Positions 17,171 through 25,835 of a stretch of DNA of 53,926 nt are shown here, one piece after another (the first letter of the stretch is position 1; the number at the start of each line of letters is the position of its first letter). The notes under the pieces are model-generated. The model did not search any database, was not told the origin of the DNA, and saw only the letters and a program-made list of their open reading frames with translations. Both the position numbers and the translations under genes were made by a program. Source of the stretch: Clostridia bacterium (GTDB taxonomy: Bacteria > Bacillota > Clostridia > UMGS1883 > UMGS1540); the NCBI GenBank assembly GCA_017620205.1, contig JAFZQX010000012.1, positions 1-53,926 on the forward strand, read 5' to 3'.

Positions 17171-17208
17171 ATGTTGTTTATTATATTTCCATTCTGCCTT
17201 TTGCGGTC

Positions 17209-17226
17209 TGTGCATTTTATCGAGCC
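17209..17226 (+). repeat. 18-bp direct repeat, copy 2
   Basis: Second copy of the 18-mer, ending four bases before the converging metY-like gene. The inner flanks of the two copies show a weak inverted similarity (ACGGCAAAGAG against ACCGCAAAAGG read inward from the far side), as in a small non-autonomous element. Confidence 0.8.
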
Positions 17227-17229
17227 GTA

Positions 17230-18492
17230 TTATAAAGCAGCTAAACCTTTTTTAATGTCTTCTATTATATCGTCAACATTTTCAAGTCCCACGGAGAAAC
17301 GAACCATACCGCCGTTTATACCCGCCGCAACGAGCTGCTCGTCGGTAAGCTGACGGTGCGTAGCGCTTGCGGGATGAAGTACGCATGTTCTGATATCGGC
17401 AACGTGAACTTCGTTTGATGCAAGCTCCAGTGCGTCCATAAACTTAACAGCCTGGCTTCTGCCGCCTTTAATAACAAATGATATAACGCCGCTTGCGCCC
17501 TTTAAGTATTTCTGTGCGAGTTTATAGCTCTTATCCGTTTCAAGACCCGGATATATTACTTCTTCTATATTTTCGTTATCTTTTAAGAATTTAGCAACCT
17601 TCAAAGCGTTTTCACAGTACTGCTTCATTCTTACTGAAAGCGTTTCAAGACCTAAGTTTAGAAGAAAAGCGGAGTGTGCCGCGGGGTACATGCCGAAATC
17701 GCGCATAAGCTGCATTCTCGCCTTTAAGATATATGCGAGCTTGCCGTATGTTCCTGTATAAGAAATGCCGTGGTATGATTCATCCGGCTCGGTAAGTTCG
17801 GGGAAGTTTCCGTTTGTCCAGTCAAATTTACCGCTGTCAACTATAACACCGCCGCCCTGAACCGCGTGACCGTCCATATACTTCGTTGTTGAATGTACAA
17901 CAATATCTGCGCCGAATTCAATAGGCTTGCAAAGCACGGGCGTTGCGAAAGTGTTGTCTATTATAAGCGGAATGCCGTGTTTGTGTGCGAAGTTTGCAAA
18001 GCGTTCTATATCGTAGACAGTCAGCGCTGGGTTTGCTATAGTTTCGCCGAAAACGCATTTTGTGTTGGGCTTTATAGCCGCTTCAAGCTCTTCGTCCGTT
18101 GCGTCGTCGTTTACAAAGATACACTCTATGCCGAGTTTTTTAAGCGTAAACGCAAAAAGGTTGTAAGTTCCGCCGTAAATGTGGTGCGAGCTTATAAAGC
18201 TGTCGCCCGCTTTACAGAGGTTTAAGATGGAGAGAAGCGATGCCGCCTGACCGGACGATGTGCACATAGCGCCCACGCCGCCTTCAAGCTCTGCTATCTT
18301 TTCTTCAACCGCCATAACGGTCGGGTTTGCAAAGCGCGAGTATATAAGCGATTTTGTCGGATCGTCAAAAACCGCGGCAACATCGTCTGTTGAATCATAT
18401 ACGTAAGTTGTGCTCTGCACAATGGGAACTACTCTCGGTTCCGCGTTTTTGGGATGATATCCCGCGTGCAGGCATTTTGTTTCGTCTTTCAT
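17230..18492 (-). CDS. metY: O-acetylhomoserine sulfhydrylase / methionine gamma-lyase family enzyme
   Basis: A 420-residue PLP enzyme of the Cys/Met metabolism family. The PLP lysine lies in VVHSTTKYMDGH; TSSGQAAS is the cofactor phosphate block; SRFANPT and YPGLETDKSY are family motifs. Members of this group either make homocysteine from O-acetylhomoserine and sulfide or split methionine; sequence alone does not decide. The length (about 420) and the long central insert favour O-acetylhomoserine sulfhydrylase. The ATG at 18492 is chosen because AAGGAGG (18501-18507) lies eight bases upstream; an in-frame ATG at 18525 has no ribosome site. It is monocistronic. Confidence 0.85.
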   Translation of the reverse strand: MKDETKCLHAGYHPKNAEPRVVPIVQSTTYVYDSTDDVAAVFDDPTKSLIYSRFANPTVMAVEEKIAELEGGVGAMCTSSGQAASLLSILNLCKAGDSFISSHHIYGGTYNLFAFTLKKLGIECIFVNDDATDEELEAAIKPNTKCVFGETIANPALTVYDIERFANFAHKHGIPLIIDNTFATPVLCKPIEFGADIVVHSTTKYMDGHAVQGGGVIVDSGKFDWTNGNFPELTEPDESYHGISYTGTYGKLAYILKARMQLMRDFGMYPAAHSAFLLNLGLETLSVRMKQYCENALKVAKFLKDNENIEEVIYPGLETDKSYKLAQKYLKGASGVISFVIKGGRSQAVKFMDALELASNEVHVADIRTCVLHPASATHRQLTDEQLVAAGINGGMVRFSVGLENVDDIIEDIKKGLAAL

Positions 18493-18534
18493 GAAAATTT
18501 CCTCCTTCAGCTTTATGCCAAACATAATATGTAT

Positions 18535-18563
18535 AATATACCACTAAATTGATATAATTTCAA
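18535..18563 (-). promoter_or_regulatory. Promoter of the metY-like gene
   Basis: Minus strand: TTGAAA (18558-18563), 17 nt, TATATT (18535-18540). The leader is under 45 bases, with no SAM riboswitch or T-box. Confidence 0.65.
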
Positions 18564-18660
18564 CTTATATAATGTATTTTTTTTAAAAAACACATTTTTT
18601 TGGTTTTTGCGGCAAAATTTAATATAAATTTAATATCTATATATATGGGCGTGGTTTTAA

Positions 18661-18694
18661 AAAAGGCACAATATGTTGTGCCTTTTGTTTTTTT
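18661..18694. terminator. Terminator-like hairpin with no gene in front
   Basis: AAAAGGCACAA (18661-18671) pairs perfectly with TTGTGCCTTTT (18676-18686) around TATG, followed by a T run. It lies in the 356-base gap between the divergent metY-like gene and mraZ. No gene or clear open frame precedes it on either strand. The rest of the gap holds AT-rich promoter sequence only. Confidence 0.65.
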
Positions 18695-18760
18695 TGATAT
18701 ATTTCCACCAAAAAAAGCGAAAAATACTTAAAAAAATTCGATAAAAATAAAAGAAAACAC

Positions 18761-18789
18761 TTGTATTTTTCCATAAAATGATGTAAAAT
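18761..18789 (+). promoter_or_regulatory. Promoter of the dcw cluster
   Basis: TTGTAT (18761-18766), 17 nt, TAAAAT (18784-18789), immediately upstream of the operator repeats. Confidence 0.6.
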
Positions 18790-18795
18790 CATATC

Positions 18796-18845
18796 AAGGT
18801 GGTGGAAAGTACCACGAAATACCATAAAGTGGAGAGAGGTGAAGG
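18796..18845 (+). promoter_or_regulatory. Probable MraZ operator: five 10-bp units in phase
   Basis: AAGGTGGTGG, AAAGTACCAC, GAAATACCAT, AAAGTGGAGA and GAGGTGAAGG follow each other without gaps (18796-18845). MraZ binds direct repeats spaced by one helical turn in the mraZ promoter; Mollicutes sites have AAAGTG cores. Units 1, 4 and 5 keep the (A/G)A(A/G)GTG core; units 2 and 3 carry ACC in place of GTGG. The last unit includes the mraZ ribosome site. Confidence 0.6.
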
Positions 18846-18848
18846 CAA

Positions 18849-19292
18849 ATGTTCATGGGCGAATTCAATCACAGCATAGACGCTAAGGGCAGACTTATTT
18901 TGCCTTCACGTTTCCGTGACGAACTTGGTGAAAAATGTGTAATAACAAAAGGCTATGAAGGTTGCCTTGATGTATATACGGAAGAAGAATGGCAGAAATT
19001 TGTTGACAGCTTATCAAGCCTCAGCCCTCATAACGCCAGCGCGAGACGTGTGCTGCGTATTTTCTCATCCGGCGCCGTAACATGCGAGCCGGACAAGCAG
19101 GGAAGAGTTATAGTGCCTCAGGTTTTAAGAGAATTCGCCGGCATGGACGGAGAGAAAAAGGACGTTGTGGTTGTCGGAAACTTCACAAAAATTGAAGTTT
19201 GGAGCGCAGAACGCTGGAAAGAATATAACGAAGGCGATGACGCTTTAACGCTTGAACAGGCGGGCGCAAGCCTTGCGGAAATGGGGCTTTAA
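18849..19292 (+). CDS. mraZ: Transcriptional regulator MraZ
   Basis: A 147-residue DNA-binding protein with two SpoVT/AbrB-like half domains. FNHSIDAKGRLILPSRFRDELG (about 6-27) and CEPDKQGRVIVPQVLREFAG (about 78-97) carry the duplicated D-x-K/Q-GR-hhhP signature. MraZ represses or tunes the dcw operon, including itself. It is the first gene of the cluster, directly after the tandem repeats. Confidence 0.95.
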   Translation: MFMGEFNHSIDAKGRLILPSRFRDELGEKCVITKGYEGCLDVYTEEEWQKFVDSLSSLSPHNASARRVLRIFSSGAVTCEPDKQGRVIVPQVLREFAGMDGEKKDVVVVGNFTKIEVWSAERWKEYNEGDDALTLEQAGASLAEMGL

Positions 19293-19295
19293 TAC

Positions 19296-20231
19296 ATGCC
19301 TGAAATGGGTTTTAAGCATGTTACCGTATTAAAAGACGAAACGATAAGAAACGTTCTTTTAAATAAGAACGGAATATATGTTGATTTAACGCTTGGCGGC
19401 GGAGGCCACAGCGCGGAAATCTTAAAAAGCGGCGCAAGCCTTATCGGGATTGACAAAGATGAGGATGCCTTAAAGGCAGCAGGCAAGCGCCTTTCAGAGA
19501 TAAGTGATAAATACACGCTTGTAAAAAGCGATTTTAAAAATATTAAAAAAGTACTTTCTGATTTAAATATAGAAAAGGTTGACGGAATTATAGCAGACCT
19601 CGGAGTATCATCTTATCAGCTTGATACGCCTGAGCGCGGCTTTTCATATATGCAGGACGCGCCGCTTGATATGAGAATGGACAAGCAGGCTCCGCTTACG
19701 GCGTATGAGGTGGTAAACGGCTACAGCGAAAAAGACCTTGAGAGGATAATAAAAGCATACGGCGAAGAAAGATGGGCAAAGCGTATTGCCGCCTTTATCG
19801 CGGACAAGCGTAAAACGAAAGGAATTGAGACAACGGGAGAGCTTGTATCGGTTATAAAAGCCGCCGTTCCTAAAGGGGCGAGACAGGACGGTCCGCATCC
19901 CGCAAAAAGAACGTTTCAGGCTATAAGAATAGAAGTAAACGGCGAGCTTGAGATTTTGGAAAATACAATAAAAGACGCCGCGGACGTTATAAAGACGGGC
20001 GGCAGAATCGGTATTATAACATTTCATTCTCTTGAGGACAGAATAGTAAAAAATACATATGCGGCTTTAGCTAAAGGCTGCACATGTCCGAAAGAATTCC
20101 CGGTATGTGTTTGCGGCGGCAAGCCAAAGCTTAAGATAATAACAAGAAAACCCATTGTGCCGAGCGATGAGGAGCTTTCGGAAAACCCACGTTCGCGAAG
20201 CGCAAAACTCAGAATTGCGGAAGGAGTGTAA
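19296..20231 (+). CDS. rsmH: 16S rRNA (cytosine-1402-N4)-methyltransferase
   Basis: A 311-residue SAM-dependent methyltransferase that modifies C1402 in the ribosomal P site. The SAM loop is [14 protein letters not shown] (about residues 29-42). GIDKDEDAL binds the ribose. [30 protein letters not shown] and [12 protein letters not shown] are family blocks. It starts four bases after mraZ; a second in-frame ATG lies three codons later and cannot be excluded. Confidence 0.95.
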   Translation: MPEMGFKHVTVLKDETIRNVLLNKNGIYVDLTLGGGGHSAEILKSGASLIGIDKDEDALKAAGKRLSEISDKYTLVKSDFKNIKKVLSDLNIEKVDGIIADLGVSSYQLDTPERGFSYMQDAPLDMRMDKQAPLTAYEVVNGYSEKDLERIIKAYGEERWAKRIAAFIADKRKTKGIETTGELVSVIKAAVPKGARQDGPHPAKRTFQAIRIEVNGELEILENTIKDAADVIKTGGRIGIITFHSLEDRIVKNTYAALAKGCTCPKEFPVCVCGGKPKLKIITRKPIVPSDEELSENPRSRSAKLRIAEGV

Positions 20232-20236
20232 TTTAA

Positions 20237-20701
20237 ATGTCTGCTTATACTTATGGTACAAGCGCTCTGAAAATTGAAAAAACCGAGCCTCGCAAAAAAG
20301 TAAAAAGAGGCACCGCAAAAAAAGTTAGTAAAAAATATGTCAGAAGTAATATGCTGGGCATTCTTGTTGTTACATCACTTGCGTTTTTATTGCTTGCAAG
20401 GTATGCGATAATCACCGAAAAAACGACGCGTCTTACAAAGCTCAGAGCCGAGTATGAAACGGCAAACAGTATGGTGGTTCAAAAAGAATTTGATCTTGAA
20501 AGAGAAGTTGATCTTCAGAAAATAGAAGAAATAGCCACAACAAAGCTCGGAATGCAAAGACCTGAAAAGAATCAGATGGTATATATAACTATGGATAACA
20601 GCGACTATACAGAAAAAGCTGAAAGCGTAGACGCTTCAAGGGGAGGATTTTTCGCTTCCGTTACAGGCGGTCTTAACAATATTGTGGAATATTTCAGATA
20701 A
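20237..20701 (+). CDS. ftsL: Cell division protein FtsL-like
   Basis: A 154-residue bitopic membrane protein. A basic cytoplasmic start is followed by one membrane segment (about 37-57, MLGILVVTSLAFLLLARYAI) and a coiled-coil region (about 60-100) ending in EEIATTKLGMQRPEKNQMVYI, typical of FtsL/DivIC-type proteins. FtsL bridges DivIC and FtsQ/DivIB in the divisome. Primary sequence is poorly conserved in this family, so position in the dcw cluster supports the call. Confidence 0.8.
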   Translation: MSAYTYGTSALKIEKTEPRKKVKRGTAKKVSKKYVRSNMLGILVVTSLAFLLLARYAIITEKTTRLTKLRAEYETANSMVVQKEFDLEREVDLQKIEEIATTKLGMQRPEKNQMVYITMDNSDYTEKAESVDASRGGFFASVTGGLNNIVEYFR

Positions 20702-20727
20702 TTATATCTATATTTAATATAGGAAAT

Positions 20728-20803
20728 AAGCTCCCGGGATTTGACAATTAAAAAACCGAGAGCTTTTGGTATATGCGCTATGCCCGCCCGGGGCAAATAG
20801 CGC
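20728..20803 (+). other. Structured gap between ftsL and the penicillin-binding protein
   Basis: Two hairpins occupy the 142-base gap. The first pairs AAGCTCCCGG (20728-20737) with CCGAGAGCTT (20756-20765, one mismatch) and ends TTTTGG. The second pairs GCGCTAT (20775-20781) with ATAGCGC (20797-20803) and, inside it, GCCC (20782-20785) with GGGC (20791-20794). They could attenuate or process the message; no convincing promoter is seen. Confidence 0.5.
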
Positions 20804-20843
20804 TCTTTCCGTATAATCGGGCAGAAGGGGTAGAGACACGAAA

Positions 20844-23036
20844 ATGCGTAAAAAGGTAAAAAAAGCAAACACTAAAAAGAGAATTTTGGCTTTTTACGGC
20901 ATTTTTTTGTTTTTTATATTCTTGCTTTTGTGCAGAACCGCATATCTGCAGATAATTAAGGGGCCGTGGCTCAAAGAGCAGGCGGAGGAACAGCAGATGC
21001 GCGACAGCGTTGTAAGTCCCAGGAGAGGAACGATATACGACAGGAATCACAAGGTATTGGCGCAGAGCGCAAGTGCAGAAATGGTATGTATCGTTCCCGT
21101 TGAAATAAAGGAAGCCGGCAACGCCGAAGAAGTTGCGGGAAAGCTTTCCGAAATTCTTGATGTTGACTATGATACGGTATACGCAAAAACACAGAAGAAT
21201 TCATATTACGAAATAGTCAAGAAAAAAGTGGAAAAGGATGTTGCAGATCAAATTAGGGGGTTAAATTTGGTCGGCATACGTCTTGACGAGGATACAAAAA
21301 GATATTATCCCGGCGGCTCCTTTGCGTCGCATGTAATCGGATTCACAGGCGCTGATAATCAGGGCCTATCCGGCGTTGAGCTTGCATGTGACGCAGAGCT
21401 AAAGGGGATATCCGGCAGAATCAAAAGCGCGAAAAACGCAAACGGTACCGATATGCCGTATGAATCGGAGCAGTATCTTGACGCTACCGACGGCTGTGAC
21501 GTAATACTCAGTATTGATGAAGTTATACAGCATTTTGTTGAAAACCATCTTGAAACGGCAAGAATAAACAATGAGATAGCGGGCGGCGCGGCGGCAATCG
21601 TAATGAACCCGAAAACCGGCGAAATTCTCGCTATGTCCACAAAACCCGACTTTGACTTAAATTCACCCTTTAAACTAACGGATGAATCCGTTTTAAAAGA
21701 GCTTGAAGAATATAAAGACGACGAATACGACGAAAAGTATTCGGAAGAACTGAATAAGATGTGGAGAAACAAGGCGGTTGTTGACACTTACGAACCCGGT
21801 TCGACATTTAAAGCGGTAACGGCTTCGGCTGCGCTTGAGGAAGGCACGTCAAAGCTTACTGATACTTTCTACTGCAGCGGCGTAAAGCATGTCTCGGACT
21901 GGGATATCAAATGTCATAAAACAAGCGGTCACGGCTCTGAGGACTTTGTTCACGCGGTTTATAATTCATGTAACCCGGCGTTTATCGAAATAGGTATGGG
22001 GCTCGGCGTAAAGAACTTCACAAAGTATTTTGAGGCGTTCGGCCTTACCGAGAAAACGGGATTTGACTTGCCCGGTGAAGCTGTCGGATCATCGTATAAC
22101 GCTCAGAACATGAAACCCATTGACCTTGCGACAAGCTCGTTCGGCCAGGGTTTTACCATAACGCCGCTTCAGATGATAAACGCAATGAGCGCAGTTGCAA
22201 ACGGCGGTTATCTTATGAGACCGTATGTTATAAAGCAGGTTGTTGATTCAAACGGCAACGTTGTTAAAAACGTTGAACCTACAGTAATACGTCAGGTTAT
22301 AAGCGAAGAAACGAGTAAGACCATGCGCGGTATTCTCGAGGGCGTTGTTTCACAGGGCGGCGGTAAAAACGCCTACGTATCCGGATACAGAATTGCCGGT
22401 AAAACAGGTACAAGTGAAAAATTGCCTCGCGGATCCAATCAGTATATAGCTTCGTTTGTAGGTTTTGCGCCTGCCGACGACCCCAAAATTGCTGTTTTGG
22501 TACTTCTTGATAATCCTACGGGTGCAGAGTATTACGGCGGTATGATTGCGGCGCCTGTAGTAGGAAGCATTATAGAAGACACGCTCCGTTATTTAGGCGT
22601 TGAACCGCAATATTCGGAAGACGAAAAACAGTCAAGTGATATTAATATGCCCGAGCTTCGCGGCAAGTCGCTTGAGGAAGCCCAGAAAATTATCACAGAC
22701 AGCGGACTTAAATATCATGTTGTTGGCGAAGGCGGCAGCATAGTTGACCAAACTCCGAAACCCGGTATAAGCCTTAAAAACGGTTCCGTTGTTGTTTTAT
22801 ACACAACGGAGGGAGTGCCGATGCAGACCGTAACCGTGCCTGACCTTACAGGTCTCAGCGCAGCTGACTGCAACGTCGTATTAAACGGAAGCGGCTTAAA
22901 CTTTAAAATAGCAGGACCGGGTAAATCGGATGTGGCAAACAACGCGCATGCCGTAAAACAAGAGCCAGCAGCCGGAACTGAGGTTGAAGAAGGTTCTATA
23001 GTTTATGTTGAGTTCAGGTATGCGAGTGTAGAATAA
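20844..23036 (+). CDS. ftsI: PASTA-domain class B penicillin-binding protein (FtsI/SpoVD type)
   Basis: A 730-residue DD-transpeptidase that cross-links septal (or spore) peptidoglycan. One membrane segment lies near residues 14-38, then the PBP dimer domain with RRGTIYDRN, then the transpeptidase: Ser320 in STFK, SCN at 375-377 and KTG at 520-522, all intact. Two PASTA domains close the protein (about 595-655 and 665-728). Vegetative FtsI/PBP2B and sporulation SpoVD share this architecture, and only one such gene is in the cluster, so it may be either. Confidence 0.92.
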   Translation: MRKKVKKANTKKRILAFYGIFLFFIFLLLCRTAYLQIIKGPWLKEQAEEQQMRDSVVSPRRGTIYDRNHKVLAQSASAEMVCIVPVEIKEAGNAEEVAGKLSEILDVDYDTVYAKTQKNSYYEIVKKKVEKDVADQIRGLNLVGIRLDEDTKRYYPGGSFASHVIGFTGADNQGLSGVELACDAELKGISGRIKSAKNANGTDMPYESEQYLDATDGCDVILSIDEVIQHFVENHLETARINNEIAGGAAAIVMNPKTGEILAMSTKPDFDLNSPFKLTDESVLKELEEYKDDEYDEKYSEELNKMWRNKAVVDTYEPGSTFKAVTASAALEEGTSKLTDTFYCSGVKHVSDWDIKCHKTSGHGSEDFVHAVYNSCNPAFIEIGMGLGVKNFTKYFEAFGLTEKTGFDLPGEAVGSSYNAQNMKPIDLATSSFGQGFTITPLQMINAMSAVANGGYLMRPYVIKQVVDSNGNVVKNVEPTVIRQVISEETSKTMRGILEGVVSQGGGKNAYVSGYRIAGKTGTSEKLPRGSNQYIASFVGFAPADDPKIAVLVLLDNPTGAEYYGGMIAAPVVGSIIEDTLRYLGVEPQYSEDEKQSSDINMPELRGKSLEEAQKIITDSGLKYHVVGEGGSIVDQTPKPGISLKNGSVVVLYTTEGVPMQTVTVPDLTGLSAADCNVVLNGSGLNFKIAGPGKSDVANNAHAVKQEPAAGTEVEEGSIVYVEFRYASVE

Positions 23037-23070
23037 AAGCTTTAAAATGCAACAAGAAAGGAATGATAGA

Positions 23071-24507
23071 ATGAAGTTAAGTGAGATACTCAAAAACGTC
23101 CCGTGTGAGCTTTCGGGCTTTGAATGCGACATAACATCGGTAGAATATGATTCGAGAAAAGTTACGCCGGGTTCACTTTTTGTTGCAATCTGCGGCTATG
23201 AAACAGACGGTCACCTATATGTAAAAAATGCTGTGGAAAACGGCGCTGCAGCAATTCTTGCGCAGAATAAAGTTGAAGCACCTGTTCCTGTCATTTATAC
23301 GGAGGATACAAGGCAAGGCCTTGCGCTCGCGGGCGCGGCGTTTTACGGAAACAGCGCGGATAGGCTTAAAATAATAGGCGTTACGGGCACAAACGGCAAA
23401 ACAACCGTAACGTATCTTGTAAAAAAGATTTTGGAACTGAAAGGAATAAAAGCGGGCATAATCGGCACAAACCAGAACATTGTCGGAAACGAAGTTTTGG
23501 AAGCGGGCAGAACAACGCCCGAATCGCTTGACCTTCACGAGCTTTTCAAAAGGATGGAGGACGCCGGCGCAACGCACGTTATAATGGAAGTTTCATCGCA
23601 CGCTCTTGCGCTTTCAAGAACATACGGAATAGATTTTGAAGTAGGCGCATTTACTAATCTTACGCAGGATCATCTTGATTTTCATAAAACCTTTGAAGAA
23701 TACTATAAAGCGAAGGCAAAGCTTTTCTCACAGTGCAAAAAAGGCGCTGTGAATATAGACGACAGTTACGGCGAAAGAATGGCACAAGACTCAAAAGCGC
23801 CGGTTCTGACATACGGAATAAGCGATAAAGCCGATATCCGTGCGGAAAACATAAAGCTTTCCGAAAGAGGAGTTATATTTGATGTAAACTACGGCGGCAA
23901 AACGCATGAAGTACGTCTCGGAATACCGGGGAAATTCTCGGTTTATAACGCGCTGACTGCAATTACAATTTGCCTGCAGCTCGGAATAGATTTTGAAGAT
24001 ATTGTAAAAGGTCTTATACTTGCCAAGGGCGTTAAGGGCAGGGCGGAGGTTGTTCCGCTTTCTGCACCGTATACGGTTATTATTGACTATGCTCATACGC
24101 CGGACGGCCTTGAAAACATAATAAACACAGTGCGCGGATTCGCGAAGGGAAGGGTTGTAACGCTCTTTGGCTGCGGCGGCGACAGAGATAAGACAAAACG
24201 CCCCATAATGGGCGATATCGCGGGCACGCTTTCCGATTTTTGCGTTGTTACAAGCGATAATCCGAGAACGGAAAATCCGTCTCTTATCATAAAAGACGTA
24301 CTTGAGGGCATGAAGAAGTTTGAAGGCAAATACGTAGCCATCGAGGACAGGACGGAAGCTATAAAATACGCTATGGAAAACGCAAAAGAGGGCGACGTTA
24401 TAATACTTGCAGGAAAAGGGCATGAAACATATCAGATCGTCAAAAGCGGTAAAATAGATTACGACGAGCGCGTAATAGTTAAAAGTATATTTGAAGGAAT
24501 GAAGTAA
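23071..24507 (+). CDS. murE: UDP-MurNAc-tripeptide synthetase (meso-DAP adding)
   Basis: A 478-residue cytoplasmic Mur ligase that adds the third stem-peptide residue. The P-loop is GVTGTNGKTT. The residue-specificity motif reads DNPR (SDNPRTENP), as in meso-diaminopimelate-adding enzymes rather than lysine-adding ones, so the wall is predicted to contain meso-DAP. The ATG at 23071 is preferred because AAAGGA (23057-23062) sits eight bases ahead; an ATG eight codons earlier has no ribosome site. Confidence 0.94.
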   Translation: MKLSEILKNVPCELSGFECDITSVEYDSRKVTPGSLFVAICGYETDGHLYVKNAVENGAAAILAQNKVEAPVPVIYTEDTRQGLALAGAAFYGNSADRLKIIGVTGTNGKTTVTYLVKKILELKGIKAGIIGTNQNIVGNEVLEAGRTTPESLDLHELFKRMEDAGATHVIMEVSSHALALSRTYGIDFEVGAFTNLTQDHLDFHKTFEEYYKAKAKLFSQCKKGAVNIDDSYGERMAQDSKAPVLTYGISDKADIRAENIKLSERGVIFDVNYGGKTHEVRLGIPGKFSVYNALTAITICLQLGIDFEDIVKGLILAKGVKGRAEVVPLSAPYTVIIDYAHTPDGLENIINTVRGFAKGRVVTLFGCGGDRDKTKRPIMGDIAGTLSDFCVVTSDNPRTENPSLIIKDVLEGMKKFEGKYVAIEDRTEAIKYAMENAKEGDVIILAGKGHETYQIVKSGKIDYDERVIVKSIFEGMK

Positions 24508-24508
24508 A

Positions 24509-25831
24509 ATGTTTGACGCACAGACAGTTGCAAAAGTGTGCGGCGGCACGGTAAAAGGTGACGGAAACGTACAAATCCTTGCCGCGTGCAAAGACAGCAG
24601 AGAGATAAAAGAAGGAGATTTATATATAGCTATTATCGGCGAAAACAACGACGGCAACGACTATGCAGGCAAAGCCTATGAAAACGGCGCCGTATGCTCT
24701 TTGGTGAGCCGTGATGTTGACGTACCGGAAGGCAAAGCCGCAGTAATAGTAAGTGATACGCGCCGCGCGCTTTTGTCTCTCGCGGCATATTACAGAAGTA
24801 CGTTTGATATAAAGCTTGTAGGCGTTACGGGCAGTGTCGGGAAAACCACCACAAAAGAGATGATTCACTGCGCGCTGTCATCTGTCTGGAAAACGCATAA
24901 AACAAACAAGAATTTCAATAATGATATAGGCTTGCCGATGACACTTCTGGAGCTCAATGACACATATAAAGCGTCGGTAATCGAAATGGGTATGAGCGCA
25001 AGGGGCGAGATATCCGTTTTGACAAATGTGGCAAAGCCCGATGTTGCTGTTATAACAAACATCGGTGTTTCGCATATAGAACATCTTAAAACGCAGGAGA
25101 ACATTCTCGCGGCAAAGCTTGAGATACTTGAAGGGCTTCCGGAAAACGGAACTGTTATATTAAATGCCGACGATAAGTTTTTGTCAAAACAGACGTCTTT
25201 GCCCTTCAAAACAGTTTTTTACGGTCTCGATAACGACTGCGAAGTAAAAGGCGAGGTGCTCTCCGATAACAAGGTCCGCGTTCTGGGCGAAACAATTGAG
25301 CTTTCCGTTCCGGGAAAACATAATCTCTTAAACGCATGTGCGGCAATGGCAGTCGCACGCGCGCTCGGAATACCTGCTGCGGACGCCGCACGCGGAATCA
25401 GCAGTTTTGAAACGGACGAAATAAGACAAAGACTTGTAAAAAGCCCGAAAGGCTTTGACATAATCTGCGATTGGTATAACGCTTCGCCTCAGTCGGTAAG
25501 CGTGGCTCTGGAGCTTCTTTGCAAGAAAGAGGGCAGAAAAATAGCCGTTCTTGCTGATATGCTTGAGCTCGGCGACTTTTCAAAGAAATGCCATGAAGAC
25601 ATAGGCATTGAAGCGGCCGAACGCGGTGTGGATATGCTCTTTACATACGGCAAAGAATCAAAGTATATGCATGAGGCGGCAAAAGAAAAGGGACTTGACG
25701 CGAAGCATTTTGACAGCAAGGATGAGCTTTCAGCCTCCCTTTTAAATACGCTTCAAAAGGGAGACACGGTTCTTATAAAAGGTTCGCATTCAATGAAGAT
25801 GCAGGACATATACGATAAAATCATGGGGTGA
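24509..25831 (+). CDS. murF: UDP-MurNAc-pentapeptide synthetase
   Basis: A 440-residue Mur ligase that adds D-Ala-D-Ala to the stem tripeptide with ATP. GVTGSVGKTTTKEM is the P-loop; FNNDIGLPMTLL and EMGMSARGEI are family blocks; DWYNASPQS replaces the more usual D-x-YNANP. The start lies one base after the murE stop, so translation is probably coupled. Confidence 0.94.
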   Translation: MFDAQTVAKVCGGTVKGDGNVQILAACKDSREIKEGDLYIAIIGENNDGNDYAGKAYENGAVCSLVSRDVDVPEGKAAVIVSDTRRALLSLAAYYRSTFDIKLVGVTGSVGKTTTKEMIHCALSSVWKTHKTNKNFNNDIGLPMTLLELNDTYKASVIEMGMSARGEISVLTNVAKPDVAVITNIGVSHIEHLKTQENILAAKLEILEGLPENGTVILNADDKFLSKQTSLPFKTVFYGLDNDCEVKGEVLSDNKVRVLGETIELSVPGKHNLLNACAAMAVARALGIPAADAARGISSFETDEIRQRLVKSPKGFDIICDWYNASPQSVSVALELLCKKEGRKIAVLADMLELGDFSKKCHEDIGIEAAERGVDMLFTYGKESKYMHEAAKEKGLDAKHFDSKDELSASLLNTLQKGDTVLIKGSHSMKMQDIYDKIMG

Positions 25832-25835
25832 AAAC

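Noticed and set aside
18493-18540. SAM riboswitch or T-box before the metY-like gene
   Set aside because: The leader is under 45 bases and has no matching structure.
23791-24657. 288-residue antisense frame under murE
   Set aside because: Composition is rich in Cys, Tyr and Phe as in shadow frames, with no ribosome site, and MurE is intact on the other strand.
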